Source: CAJCJE01 sp035948315 (lineage in GTDB: Bacteria; Actinomycetota; Actinomycetes; Mycobacteriales; Pseudonocardiaceae). From it: a stretch of DNA of 64,000 bases. The notes beneath the pieces are model-generated. The model had not been told where the DNA came from. It saw nothing but the letters and a program-made list of their open reading frames with translations, and did no database searches. The stretch covers positions 59,667 through 123,666 of the forward strand of contig DASZJG010000045.1 of the NCBI GenBank assembly GCA_035948315.1, given 5' to 3'. Positions 40,680 to 49,734 of the stretch are shown here, one piece after another (the first letter of the stretch is position 1; each line of letters begins with the position of its first letter). The position numbers and the translations under genes are program-made.

Positions 40680-40711
40680 GGCCCCGCCGCTCTGCCGGAG
40701 CGTGCGGGGCC
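40680..40711 (+). terminator. Hairpin terminator after the VOC gene
   Basis: GGCCCCGC (40680-40687) plus CGCTC pair with GAGCG and GCGGGGCC (40704-40711) across a TGCCG loop: a 13-bp stem with one bulge. No T-tract, as common in this kind of genome. Confidence 0.6.
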
Positions 40712-40903
40712 AGCTGAATCAGCCAACGGCGTGAGCGAGCGCTGCACGCGCCTCAGCCCACCGCCTGCTTCACCAGGGCAGCGATCCGGTCCTCCACAAC
40801 GGATGTCACCCCCGTCAGAGCGAAGCCGGCCGCTGGTATGGCCACGCCCCAGCCGACTTCCGCAGCCGACATCTCACCGGATGATCATGTCCGGGGCTTG
40901 AAG

Positions 40904-41344
40904 TCAGAAGATGTCGTTGATGATGTCCTCGCCGATGGCCAAACCGGCGCCGGTGGCGATGGCCTGGCCGAAGCCGCCGTGCAGGAAGCCGCCGAAGCCG
41001 CCACCGCCGCCGTAACCCTGCTGGTAGACGGGCTGTTGGTAGACCGGTTGCTGATACACGGGCTGCTGGTAGATCGGCTGCTGCGGGGCCTGCTGCTGTT
41101 GCTGCTGCTGGGCCTCGTTGGCCACGAAGTTGTGGATGGCCTGTAGCAGGAGGGTCACCTGGCTCTGCTCGGACTGGAAGCCGATGGTGATCTCCTTGAG
41201 ATCCAGCAGCCACTCCCGGGCATTCGGGTCGCCGTTGTTGGCGGCGGCCTGCAGCTTCTGGGCCAGCGTGGTGATCAGCTGGACCGTCTGCTGGCTCTGC
41301 TGCTGCAGCTGCGCGTACGTGTTGTCGATGGTTTGGGTGTCCAC
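40904..41344 (-). CDS. Small Gln/Tyr-rich repeat protein of unknown function
   Basis: This 146-residue protein has an N-terminal helical half (YAQLQQQSQQTVQLITTLAQKL, then FQSEQSQVTLLLQAIHNFV) suited to coiled-coil formation. It is followed by a polyGln stretch, tandem Y-Q-Q-P-V repeats, a polyGly segment and a C-terminal GQAIATGAGLAIGEDIINDIF. The start is GTG with GGAGG upstream. It has no signal peptide. It is divergent from mshC. Low-complexity tail plus helical head suggests a scaffold or self-associating protein, but no function is known to me. Confidence 0.75.
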   Translation of the reverse strand: MDTQTIDNTYAQLQQQSQQTVQLITTLAQKLQAAANNGDPNAREWLLDLKEITIGFQSEQSQVTLLLQAIHNFVANEAQQQQQQQAPQQPIYQQPVYQQPVYQQPVYQQGYGGGGGFGGFLHGGFGQAIATGAGLAIGEDIINDIF

Positions 41345-41506
41345 CGGGTCGCCTCCACTGGTCGAACTGCTACTTCGATCCTGCCACGTTTGGCGTAACG
41401 CGCGCGGGCCCGGCGGCGTGCCCGGTTTCGGGGTGGGCAAGTCCACATGAAGGGAACCGGCCGGGAACCGGTGGTTTCCCGCATACCTCAAGTTAGTGTC
41501 GAGGTC

Positions 41507-42745
41507 ATGCACACTTGGTTGTCCCATTCGGTCCCCACCGTCCCCGGTCAGCCGCGTCCGCTGCGTCTGTTCGACTCGGCGGCGGGGGAGGTGCGGCCGA
41601 CGGCGCCGGGCCCGACCGCGCGGATGTACGTCTGCGGGATCACGCCCTACGACGCGACCCACCTCGGCCACGCGGCCACCTACCTGGCGTTCGACCTGGT
41701 GCATCGGCAGTGGCTGGACAACGGGCACCGGGTGCACTACGTGCAGAACGTGACCGACGTGGACGACCCGCTGTTGGAGCGCGCGATCCGCGACCACGAC
41801 GACTGGGTGGTGCTCGGCATGCGGGAGACCGCACTGTTCCGAGAGGACATGCAGGCGCTGCGGGTGCTGCCGCCGCAGGACTATGTCGGCGCGGTCGAGG
41901 CCATTCCGGAGATCGTCGAGCTGATCTCGAAACTCGTCGCCAGTGGCGCCGCGTATCGAGTTGATGACGAAGAGTATCCGGATGTCTACTTCGACCATTC
42001 GGTGACCGGCTGGTTCGGCTACGAGTCCAACTACGACGAGCCGACCATGGTCGAGCTGTTCGCCGAGCGCGGCGGCGATCCCGAGCGGGCCGGCAAGCGG
42101 CATCCGCTGGACGCGCTGCTGTGGCGGATGGCTCGGCCGGATGAACCGTCGTGGGACAGCGAGCTGGGTGCGGGCCGGCCGGGGTGGCACGTGGAGTGCG
42201 CGGCGATCGCGATCAATCGGCTGGGCAGCGGGTTCGACGTCCAGGGCGGTGGGTCTGACCTGGTGTTTCCGCACCACGAGAACAGCGCGGCGCATGCCGA
42301 GGCGCTCACCGGCGACCACCCGTTCGCGCGGCACTACACGCACGCCGGCATGATCGGGCTGGACGGCGAGAAGATGTCGAAGTCCAAGGGAAATCTGGTG
42401 TTCGTGTCCAAGCTGCGCGCGGCGGGCGTCGACTCGATGGCGGTGCGGCTGGGCCTGCTCGCGGGGCACTACCGGACCGACCGGTCCTGGACCGAAGAGC
42501 TGCTCGCCGAGGGCGAGGCGCGGCTCGCTCGCTGGCGGGAGGCGGTCGCGCTGCGGACCGCGCCGTCGGCCGAGGACACGGTGCGCAGGCTGCGCGACCA
42601 TCTCGCCGACGATCTGGACACGCCCAACGCGCTCGCCGCCGTCGATGCGTGGGCCAGGGATGCCTTGGATCGGGCTGGTACCGACGCCGGCGCGCCCGGT
42701 CTGGTGCGGGACGCGGTGGACGCGCTGCTGGGTATCGAGCTGTGA
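41507..42745 (+). CDS. mshC: Mycothiol ligase MshC (Cys:GlcN-Ins ligase)
   Basis: This 412-residue class-I cysteinyl-tRNA-synthetase-like ligase makes the third intermediate of mycothiol by joining cysteine to glucosaminyl-inositol with ATP. Zinc ligands are expected from Cys in MYVCGITPYD, Cys in WHVECAAIAI and His in FPHHENS. The HIGH-type motif is HLGHA and the KMSKS motif GEKMSKSKG. The length and the N-terminal LSHSVPTVPGQPRPLRLFD distinguish it from CysS. As in mycobacteria it lies near a PAC2 gene, though here other genes are inserted between them. The ribosome site is weak (GAGGTC). Confidence 0.95.
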   Translation: MHTWLSHSVPTVPGQPRPLRLFDSAAGEVRPTAPGPTARMYVCGITPYDATHLGHAATYLAFDLVHRQWLDNGHRVHYVQNVTDVDDPLLERAIRDHDDWVVLGMRETALFREDMQALRVLPPQDYVGAVEAIPEIVELISKLVASGAAYRVDDEEYPDVYFDHSVTGWFGYESNYDEPTMVELFAERGGDPERAGKRHPLDALLWRMARPDEPSWDSELGAGRPGWHVECAAIAINRLGSGFDVQGGGSDLVFPHHENSAAHAEALTGDHPFARHYTHAGMIGLDGEKMSKSKGNLVFVSKLRAAGVDSMAVRLGLLAGHYRTDRSWTEELLAEGEARLARWREAVALRTAPSAEDTVRRLRDHLADDLDTPNALAAVDAWARDALDRAGTDAGAPGLVRDAVDALLGIEL

Positions 42746-42758
42746 GGTGGAGCGGGTA

Positions 42759-42788
42759 GGCGGGGCACACCCCTCTGCGTGCCCCGCC
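42759..42788. terminator. Bidirectional hairpin between mshC and SARP gene
   Basis: GGCGGGGCA (42759-42767) pairs perfectly with TGCCCCGCC (42780-42788) across a 12-base loop, in the gap between the converging mshC and SARP genes. Confidence 0.7.
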
Positions 42789-42804
42789 ACCCCGTTCCCC
42801 CGAA

Positions 42805-43545
42805 TCAGCTGCTGAGCACCAGCGGGCGGCGCGTGCTCGCGGTGTTGCGCGGTCCGAACAGGTCGCGGATGAGCGACCGGATCGCGGGTGACGGCGCGAC
42901 CCCCAGTTCGCGGTCCAGCAAGGCGCGATAGGACCGGTAGGTCTGCACGGCCTCGCTGTAGTTGCCCTCGGCGATGTGGATCTCGATCAACAGCCGGTAC
43001 GGGCTCTCCCGCAACGGTTCCGCGCGCATCGCGGCGAGGGTGGCCTGCACCGCGTCGCCGTAGCGAGCGGTGCGCAGCCGGTGCTCGGCGAGGTCCTCCA
43101 ACGCGTGCAGGCACAGCTGGCGCAGCCGTTCCCGCTCGATCAGCACCCAGTCGTCGAACCAGCCGGGCAACAACTCGGCCGGGCCGTCGAGCAGGAGATC
43201 CGCGGTGGTGCGGCGGTCGTCCTCGGCGTAGTACGGCAACCGCGCGGCGCGGACGAGTTCGGCCACGTCCACCTGTACATCCTTGGCCAGGCAGAGTTTC
43301 TCGCCGCTGGTCGTGATCACCGGCGCGCCGAGCTGCTGCAACCGCCACAGCGCGGTGCGCAGGCTGCCCAGCGCCCGGTCCTCGCTGACCTCCGGCCACA
43401 GCGCCCCGACCGCGTGCGCCCTGGTGGTCTGTTGCCGCAGCCCGACGAACGCGATCAGCCGCTGCAACGTCCTGGGCACCTCGACGGTGCGGCCGTCAAC
43501 AGTGAGCGTGAATCCACCCACGAATTCCAGTCGTGCGCTCGCCAT
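42805..43545 (-). CDS. SARP/AfsR-type activator (DNA-binding plus BTAD domain)
   Basis: This 246-residue protein has an OmpR-like winged helix (about 1-95: FVGGFTLTVDGRTVEVPRTLQRLIAFVGL, then ALWPEVSEDRALGSLRTALWRL) and a bacterial transcriptional activation domain (about 100-240: HALEDLAEHRLRTARYGDAV to SPYRLLIEIHIAEGNYSEAVQTYRSYRALLDRELGVAPS). This is the small-SARP layout, without an ATPase. SARPs usually activate secondary metabolism. The ATG has AAGGGGGAA upstream. It is not next to biosynthetic genes, so its target is unclear. Confidence 0.92.
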   Translation of the reverse strand: MASARLEFVGGFTLTVDGRTVEVPRTLQRLIAFVGLRQQTTRAHAVGALWPEVSEDRALGSLRTALWRLQQLGAPVITTSGEKLCLAKDVQVDVAELVRAARLPYYAEDDRRTTADLLLDGPAELLPGWFDDWVLIERERLRQLCLHALEDLAEHRLRTARYGDAVQATLAAMRAEPLRESPYRLLIEIHIAEGNYSEAVQTYRSYRALLDRELGVAPSPAIRSLIRDLFGPRNTASTRRPLVLSS

Positions 43546-43724
43546 GGATTTCCCCCTTCTCAAGATGCCGCCACATCCCCGTTCAGCACCCAAAACGCTA
43601 ATCTCGGGCGCTGATCCACGTATCCGTGCGACCACCTGGATTTCCCGGGTGGACCACCTGGATGCCCGGGGGCGGCCGGGAAACGAGCAGGTCAGTGTCG
43701 GACCGCGTCGATATCGTCGGCGGC

Positions 43725-44177
43725 ATGACCGATCCGATCATCGTGTTGACGGACCAGCCTGACGACGCCGATGTCGCCGTTGTCGAAGCCGGCCTCGACG
43801 AGTTCAACGAGAAGGCCGCGGGCTTTCTCGATCGCCGTTCGCTCGCGGTGTTCCTCAAGGACCCGTCGAGCGGCCGCGTTGTCGGCGGGCTGACCGGCCG
43901 GACCTCGCTCGGCCTGCTGTTCGTCGACTACTTCTACCTGCCGCCGCACCTGCGCGGCTCCGGCCTTGGCAGCCAACTGCTGCGTGCGGCCGAGGACGAG
44001 GCGGTGCGGCGCGGTTGCCGCACCGGCGTGCTGTACACGATCAACTTCCAGGCTCCCGACTTCTATCGACGCAACGGCTGGCACGTGTTCGGCGAGGTGC
44101 CCAGCGGTGGGTCGAGCGACATCAGCCGGATCTACCTGACCAAGGACCTCGTCACGACGCGACCAGGTGCGCGGTGA
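43725..44177 (+). CDS. GNAT-family N-acetyltransferase
   Basis: This 150-residue GNAT protein has motif A FVDYFYLPPHLRGSGLGSQLLRAAEDEAVRRG (R/Q-x-x-G-x-G/A acetyl-CoA loop as RGSGLG) and motif B TINFQAPDFYRRNGWHVFGEV. The substrate amine is unknown; relatives act on antibiotics or proteins. The gene's end overlaps the LAL regulator by 26 bp in convergent orientation. Confidence 0.9.
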   Translation: MTDPIIVLTDQPDDADVAVVEAGLDEFNEKAAGFLDRRSLAVFLKDPSSGRVVGGLTGRTSLGLLFVDYFYLPPHLRGSGLGSQLLRAAEDEAVRRGCRTGVLYTINFQAPDFYRRNGWHVFGEVPSGGSSDISRIYLTKDLVTTRPGAR

Positions 44178-47055
44178 GCGCGGTGCGGCCGGTCACCTCC
44201 AACTTGCGGTAGATCGCGGCCAGATGTCCTTCCACGGTGCGCACGCTGACCACAAGGGTCGCGGCGACCTCGCGGTTGCTGCTGCCGGTCGCCACCAGTT
44301 CGGCGACGCGACGCTCGGTCGGCGTGAGCACGCTGTCCGGGCGGGCGCCCGCCGAGCTGCGCAGCGACCCGGCGGCCATGGTGCGCCACGGGGTCGCGCC
44401 GATCTCGGCGAAGCAGGATTCGGCCTGGCGTAAGGCTTCCTCGGCCTTCTGCCGGGCGCGCGCCCTGCGCAGCGTGTTGCCCAGCGCGAGCAGGGTGCGC
44501 CCGCGCTCCAGCGGGAAGTCGACCTTGTTGTGCAGGTCGACGGCGTGGCCGAAGGCGTCGATGGCGGTACTGGTGTGGCCACGCGCGGCCGCGACCAAGC
44601 CCTGGATGCGCAACGCGACCGCCTGCAACGAGGGCCGCAGCGCGCGTTCGCCCGCGAAGAACAGTTCGTGGCCCAGATCCTCGGCCTCGTCGAGTTCGCC
44701 GATCCCGACCAGGGCCTCGCCCAGGTCACCGTCCAACCGCATCCGGCGCCCGGCCAGGCCGAACCCGAGATCGTCGGCGACGTCGAAGGCGATCCGCAGT
44801 TGCCGCACCGCGTCGGCGGGCCGGCCGTCCACCAGATCGGCGGCGCCGAGCACGGCGTGGTAGCCGATCAGACCGCGCCGGTCGCTGACCCGTTCGCAGC
44901 CCGCGATCCGACCGGGCAGGTGCGATCGCGCCCACCCCGGGTCGCCGGTGTGCACGCCGAGCGCGCCGCGCGCCAGGTACGGGGTGGGCGGGTGCACGCC
45001 GACCAGCGCGGCGGCGCGCAAACCCTGTTCCGCCGCGGCAAGGCCGATGGCGTAGCGACCGGCCCAGTACTCGGTCATGGCCAGATGCCCGAACAGGTTC
45101 GGCAACGCGACCTCGTCGCCCTCGGTCTGTGCCTCGCCGATCATCGCGTGCAGTGCCAGCCGGGAGCCGTTGATGTCGTCGACGTTCTTCAGCGTCGCGC
45201 CGCGATAGGTGCCGACGCGGTCCAGCACGGCCGGTCGGGCGCCGGAGTTCTGCGCGGCTTCCAGCAGCTCGAACGTATCCGGCGGGAGTTGGCCGCGTTC
45301 GTCGAGTTCGCAGCCGGACAGCACGGTCAGCGCGAGGAACCGGGTCTCCGGCTCGGCCTTCGGGTCGAGTTCGTCCAACGCGGTCAGCGCGCGTTCCGCG
45401 TGTTGCCGGCACACCTTCACCGGATGGTCGCCCAGATCGGCGATGAGCGTGTGCGCCCGCGCCTGGGATGGGAGGTCGTCGGCGGCGTCGGCGAGGGCGC
45501 GCTGCGCGTAGCCGACTGCCGGCCCGCTGCCCTCGGTCCAGTAGACCAGCGACGCCAGCAGCAGGCTCGCGCGCACCCTGGGCAGCCCGGTCTCGGCGTG
45601 GTCCAGCACGCGTTGCGCCCACTGCCGGGCCTGCTCCACCTCGCCGACCGCGAACAGCAGTTCGGCGAGCACGGCGAACCGGCGCGCGGCGGCCTGCTTG
45701 TCCGAGGTGGGGCTGAGCCGCACGGCGAGTTCGGCCAGGTCGGCGGCTGCCCAGGCGGCGCTGCGCGACCGGGCGGCGGCCGCGCCGGTGTCCAGCGCGT
45801 CGGCGACCGCCGCGTCGGGTTCGGTGCCGGCTGACGCGGCCAGGTGTCGGGCCCGCTGCTCCGGGTCGCCGACGAGTTCGGCCAGTCGCCGGTGCAGCAC
45901 CTGCCGGTGTTCGGGCGCCAGCATCGCCAGCGTGACCGAGCCGAGCAGCGGATGCGTCGGCCGCATCCGGTTCGCGGTCGTCTTCACCACGCCCGCGACG
46001 GACGCGGCGGCGAGGGAGTCGGGGGAGTCGGGTGAGTCGGCGCGGGCGGTGCCGAGCGCGGAGAACGCCTCCTCGGCCAACAGCATCCGCACCGCGCGCC
46101 GCACCAGGTCCGGGTTGGGCTGGGCGAGCGCGGCGACCACCAGCAGCACCAGCCGGGCCGGACCGGGCAGCGTGGCGATCCGGCTCGCCACGTCCGAGGT
46201 GAGCGTGCCGGACCCGCTCGCGACGTCCACAATGGATCGATCGCCGACGACCGCGGTGCGGACGATCTCCAGTACCCACAAGGGATTGCCGCCGGTCTGC
46301 TGGTGCAGCCGTCGCGCGGCGCGCACCGGCAGCGCGACACCGAGCCGGTCGGCGACCAGCGCGCTCAACGCCGACGGCGCCAGCGGTCCGACCGACAGCG
46401 TCGTGGTGCGGTGGTCGGGCAGACAGTCGATGATCTCCTCGGCCGAGTTCACCTTCGCCCGGTTGCCCGGCGCGCTGTCCTCGACCGCGCGCACCGCGAG
46501 CGGTGTCTCGGTGCGGTGCGCGAGCAGCAGGGTCACCGGCTCGGTGCTGAGCCTGCGCAGCGCGAACGCGAGCACCTCGGCCGAGGCCGGGTCCAGCCAT
46601 TGCAGGTCGTCGATGGCGATCACCAGGCGTTCGCGCTTGGCCAGCAGGCGCAGCGCGGACAGCGCTGCGAAGCTCACCGCCCGGCCCCCGGGCTCCGTCG
46701 CCTCGGGCGCCCTGCGCAGCAGCGCCACCTCCAGCGCCATGCCCAGCGGCGCCGGCAGCTCCGGGATCACCTCGTCCGCGACGGTGTCCAGCAGGTCGGT
46801 CAGGCCGGTGAACGACCAGCTCGACTCGGCCTGCGCCGCGCTCATGGTGAGCACGATCGCGCCGGTCGCGGTCGCCCGCGCGACCGCCTGCTCCCACAGC
46901 ACGGACTTGCCGATGCCCGGCTCGCCTGCCAGCACCAGCGCGGAGACCCCTGCCGTGCCGGTGCCGATCGTTTCCAGGAACGTGCCTATCGTGGCCAGCT
47001 CCACCTCGCGACCAGGGGGGTGCGTGGTGGGCGCATGGCTTGTTGTCGTGCTCAT
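44152..47055 (-). CDS. LAL-type LuxR regulator with AAA ATPase
   Basis: This 967-residue large ATP-binding LuxR regulator has Walker A GEPGIGKS near residue 45, Walker B VIAIDDLQWLD near 150, a long helical/TPR-like middle and a C-terminal LuxR HTH (LTPTERRVAELVATGSSNREVAATLVVSVRTVEGHLAAIYRKL). Such proteins act as MalT-like activators of secondary metabolism or sugar use. ATG at 47055 is chosen; a GTG one codon earlier is possible. With the SARP it forms a regulator island inserted between mshC and the PAC2 gene. Confidence 0.93.
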   Translation of the reverse strand: MSTTTSHAPTTHPPGREVELATIGTFLETIGTGTAGVSALVLAGEPGIGKSVLWEQAVARATATGAIVLTMSAAQAESSWSFTGLTDLLDTVADEVIPELPAPLGMALEVALLRRAPEATEPGGRAVSFAALSALRLLAKRERLVIAIDDLQWLDPASAEVLAFALRRLSTEPVTLLLAHRTETPLAVRAVEDSAPGNRAKVNSAEEIIDCLPDHRTTTLSVGPLAPSALSALVADRLGVALPVRAARRLHQQTGGNPLWVLEIVRTAVVGDRSIVDVASGSGTLTSDVASRIATLPGPARLVLLVVAALAQPNPDLVRRAVRMLLAEEAFSALGTARADSPDSPDSLAAASVAGVVKTTANRMRPTHPLLGSVTLAMLAPEHRQVLHRRLAELVGDPEQRARHLAASAGTEPDAAVADALDTGAAAARSRSAAWAAADLAELAVRLSPTSDKQAAARRFAVLAELLFAVGEVEQARQWAQRVLDHAETGLPRVRASLLLASLVYWTEGSGPAVGYAQRALADAADDLPSQARAHTLIADLGDHPVKVCRQHAERALTALDELDPKAEPETRFLALTVLSGCELDERGQLPPDTFELLEAAQNSGARPAVLDRVGTYRGATLKNVDDINGSRLALHAMIGEAQTEGDEVALPNLFGHLAMTEYWAGRYAIGLAAAEQGLRAAALVGVHPPTPYLARGALGVHTGDPGWARSHLPGRIAGCERVSDRRGLIGYHAVLGAADLVDGRPADAVRQLRIAFDVADDLGFGLAGRRMRLDGDLGEALVGIGELDEAEDLGHELFFAGERALRPSLQAVALRIQGLVAAARGHTSTAIDAFGHAVDLHNKVDFPLERGRTLLALGNTLRRARARQKAEEALRQAESCFAEIGATPWRTMAAGSLRSSAGARPDSVLTPTERRVAELVATGSSNREVAATLVVSVRTVEGHLAAIYRKLEVTGRTALTAHLVAS

Positions 47056-47367
47056 CACCGAATTGCTCCCCGAACATCGGTGTCATGCCGCCGAGGTGGA
47101 GCTTTGATCAGTGCGCCAAAAACTCACCAAAGGTCGGCGAATCCGGTGGCTGAGCACCGGTATGCGCCTGGTGACGGGCCGGTGACGCGGCCCGAGAAGG
47201 GTGGGACGAGGGCGGCGTGCGCGTTGCTCCGGCGGACGCCCAACCCCGAACGACGGCCGAGAGAACTCCCCTGTTCGCCGAGCGCGAACTCTCTCGACCG
47301 TCCCCGTGGTGTCCGTCGGCGACCCCGCCGCCGGAAGTCCTCGACGGGCACCACGGGTCCTTGCTCG
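47056..47367. other. Intergenic region upstream of the LAL gene
   Basis: The 312-bp gap between the LAL start and the end of the PAC2 gene contains no supported gene. It should hold the LAL promoter. I see no clear repeat or hairpin. Confidence 0.5.
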
Positions 47368-48279
47368 CTATCCCCCGGTCGGGCCGTGACCTGGGCCGCC
47401 GCGGCCACCGGGGCCGCCGGAGCCGCGCCTGCGCAGGTAGCGCTCGAACTCGGCGGCGATGGTGTCGCCGCTGGTCTCGGACAGGGTCATCTCGTCGCCG
47501 CGCTCCTCAAGGGCGCGGACGTAGTTGCGCACGTCCTCGTCCTCGTCGGCCATCTCGGTGACCGTGCGTTCCCATTCCTCGGCCTGGCTGGGCAGTGCGC
47601 CGAGCGGCACCTCGACGTCGAGCATCTCCTCGACGCGGTGCAGCAGCGCCAGCGTGGCCTTGGGCGATGGGGGCTGCGACACGTAGTGCGGCACGGCCGC
47701 CCAGATCGAGATCGCCGGGATGCCGGCCTGCACGCACGCGTCCTGGAACACGCCGACGATGCCGGTCGGCCCCTCGTAGCGGGACCGCTCCAGACCGAAT
47801 TTGGCCGCGGCCTCCGCGTCGTACGCGGTCCCGGTCACCGGCACCGGCCGGGTGTGCGGGGTGTCCGCGAGCAGCGCGCCCAGCGTGATCACGGTCTTCA
47901 CGCCCAGCCGCTCGATGTGCTCCAGCAACTCCTGGCAGAACCGCCGCCAGCGCATGTTCGGCTCGATGCCGTGCACGAGCACCACGTCGGTGTTGCACCC
48001 GGGCGGCCGGCACACGGTCAGCCGCGTCGTCGGCCATTCGACTCGCCTGGTCACGCCGTCCACGAGGTGCACGGTGGGCCTGGTGACCTGGAAGTCGTAG
48101 TAGTCGTCTGGATCGATTTCCGCCAGTGGAGTGGCGTCCCAGCTCAGCTGTAGATGTTCGATGGCCGTTGTCGCTGCGTCACCGGCGTCGTTCCAACCCT
48201 CGAACGCGGCGACGAGCACCGGCTCCACCAACGGGCCCATCTTGTGGACCTGGTCCCTGCCCTGGTCAGGATCGGTCAT
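47368..48279 (-). CDS. PAC2-family protein
   Basis: This 303-residue protein of the proteasome-assembly-chaperone-2 family has EPVLVAAFEGWNDAGDAATTAIEHL, VVLVHGIEPNMRW, VITLGALLADTPHTRPVPVTG and IWAAVPHYVSQPPSPKATLALLHRVEEML. The C-terminus is Gly-rich. The mycobacterial homolog (Rv2125) sits in the same neighbourhood between mshC and metH, not far from the proteasome genes. Its molecular role in bacteria is not settled. It is divergent from the metH remnant. Confidence 0.92.
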   Translation of the reverse strand: MTDPDQGRDQVHKMGPLVEPVLVAAFEGWNDAGDAATTAIEHLQLSWDATPLAEIDPDDYYDFQVTRPTVHLVDGVTRRVEWPTTRLTVCRPPGCNTDVVLVHGIEPNMRWRRFCQELLEHIERLGVKTVITLGALLADTPHTRPVPVTGTAYDAEAAAKFGLERSRYEGPTGIVGVFQDACVQAGIPAISIWAAVPHYVSQPPSPKATLALLHRVEEMLDVEVPLGALPSQAEEWERTVTEMADEDEDVRNYVRALEERGDEMTLSETSGDTIAAEFERYLRRRGSGGPGGRGGPGHGPTGG

Positions 48280-48422
48280 GCGATCACCCCATCGGCCCTG
48301 CCGACTGCCTGCATCGTGGCCGAGGGCGCGGTGCTTTCCCCGGTCGATGACGACCCTGCGTACTCGCTCACCCGCCAAGCCTACGACCGAGCGGGTCCGC
48401 GCGGAGACCGTAGGCTAGGACC

Positions 48423-48957
48423 ATGGTCGATCGCGTGTCGCGTTCGAAGGATCAACTGTTGACGGCACTCGCCGACCGGGTCGTTGTCGCAGATGGCGCC
48501 ATGGGCACGATGCCGCAGGCCAAGGACCTGTCCCTGGACGATTTCGCCGGTCTTGACGGTTGCAACGAGATCTTGAACGTGACCCGGCCGGACGTGGTGC
48601 GGGCCGTGCACCGCGACTGTCTCGAAGCAGGCGCGGACGCCGTCGAGACGAACACGTGAGCGAATACGGCATAGCCGACAGAATCCTCGAGTTGGCTGCT
48701 GCCGGAGCGCGGGCCAGGGAGTCGGCCGACGAGTTCAGCCAGCCGGGCCGGGCCCTGTCCTCGCCGATGGTGATCCCGCGAGCATCGAGGACTTCTTCTC
48801 GCTGGGCTACCGTGGAGCCAGGTTCTCCCTCGGTTACGGCGCCTGCCCGAACCTTGCCGACCGCGCCAAGATCGTGGATCTGCTCGGGCCGGAACGGATC
48901 GGCGTGCAGCTGTCCGAGGAGTAGCACCACCCGGAAGCCAAGTATTTCAACACCTGA
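48423..48957 (+). pseudogene. metH: metH remnant: cobalamin-dependent methionine synthase, internally deleted and frameshifted
   Basis: Three pieces of MetH survive. Piece 1 (to 48656) is the normal N-terminus: VVVADGAMGTM, GLDGCNEILNVTRPDVVRAVH and AGADAVETNT, then a stop. Piece 2, in another frame, gives SEYGIADRILELAAAGARARESADEFSQPGR (48662-48751), so the ~8 residues expected after ETNT are lost, as is one codon inside. Piece 3 (48763-48954), in a third frame, is the extreme C-terminus: SIEDFFSLGYRGARFSLGYGACP, then RAKIVDLLGPERIGVQLSEE, a stop, and HHPEAKYFNT. More than 1000 central codons, including the methyl-folate, cobalamin and most of the activation domains, are gone. The position is the expected one for actinobacterial metH. 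No functional MetH can be made. Confidence 0.92.
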
Positions 48958-48975
48958 GAAAACTGGGGGAGAACT

Positions 48976-49656
48976 GTGGCGCCTCGACCGGCGGCCGTGT
49001 TGTGGGACATGGACGGCACGTTGATCGACTCCGAGAAGCTCTGGGACATCTCGCTGCGTGAGCTGGTGAGCCATCTCGGCGGTGCGGAACTGCGGCAGAG
49101 CGTTCGCGAGGAACTCGTCGGCTCGAACATGCAGCGCACCTGCGAGGTGCTGCTGGCGGAGGCCGGCAGGCCGGTCACGCCGGAGGCGATAGCGCGGGCG
49201 AGCCGTTGGCTGACCGACCGCACCCGCGAACTGTTCGCCACCGACCTGCCTTGGCGGCCCGGCGCGCAGGCGGCGCTGAAGGCGGTGCGCGCCAGCGGCG
49301 TGCCGACCGCGCTGGTCACCTCGACCGAACGCGACCTGACCGAGGTCGCGCTGGACACGATCGGCCGCGAGTACTTCGACGTGACCGTGTGCGGTGACGA
49401 AGTGGACGGCCGGAACAAGCCGGACCCGTGGCCTTACCTCACCGCGGCGCGCCTGCTGCGCGTCGACCCGACGCACTGCGTCGCCATCGAGGACTCGGCG
49501 ACCGGCGTCGCCTCCGCCGAGGCCGCCGGCTGCGCCGTGCTGGCCATCCCGTGCGACGCGCCGGTGCCCGAAGGACCGCGCCGCACCCTGCGGGATTCGC
49601 TGGTCGGCATCGACATGGACGTGCTCGGTGGGCTGCTGGCCAGCAGCGTGAGTTGA
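48976..49656 (+). CDS. HAD-superfamily hydrolase (phosphatase/phosphomutase-like)
   Basis: This 226-residue HAD hydrolase has motif I AVLWDMDGTLIDSE, motif II TALVTST, motif III Lys in GRNKPDPWPY and motif IV VAIEDSATGVASAEAAG. An alpha-helical cap is inserted after motif I. The start is GTG after GGGGGA. The gene follows the metH remnant and precedes hisE and hisG, the usual actinobacterial order. The natural phosphate ester is unknown. Confidence 0.92.
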   Translation: MAPRPAAVLWDMDGTLIDSEKLWDISLRELVSHLGGAELRQSVREELVGSNMQRTCEVLLAEAGRPVTPEAIARASRWLTDRTRELFATDLPWRPGAQAALKAVRASGVPTALVTSTERDLTEVALDTIGREYFDVTVCGDEVDGRNKPDPWPYLTAARLLRVDPTHCVAIEDSATGVASAEAAGCAVLAIPCDAPVPEGPRRTLRDSLVGIDMDVLGGLLASSVS

Positions 49657-49734
49657 GTCATGTTCGTGCCACATGCTGGGAGGACGCGGGGGTAGCCCGA
49701 TCGGTGCGGCGGGTCGGCTGGCAGGATTGCCGGC

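Noticed and set aside
40753..40872. 39-residue minus-strand frame MSAAEVGWGVAIPAAG...
   Set aside because: Composition is protein-like, but the ribosome site is poorly spaced and nothing supports translation; it could be the scar of a longer gene. Left as a possibility only.
41345..43399. Long minus-strand frame running through mshC and part of the SARP region
   Set aside because: Only its last 146 codons (from GTG 41344) look like a protein; the rest is antisense to mshC.
44726..47086. 786-residue minus-strand frame within the LAL gene
   Set aside because: Arg/Ala/Gly-rich shifted-frame shadow of the LAL regulator.
48280..48422. Possible cobalamin riboswitch upstream of metH
   Set aside because: The 143-bp gap is too short for a full B12 riboswitch and shows no B12-box-like sequence that I can recognise.
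48423..48659. A 78-residue small protein at the metH start
   Set aside because: It is clearly the truncated N-terminus of MetH, with the C-terminus of the same protein following in other frames, so it is called part of a pseudogene.
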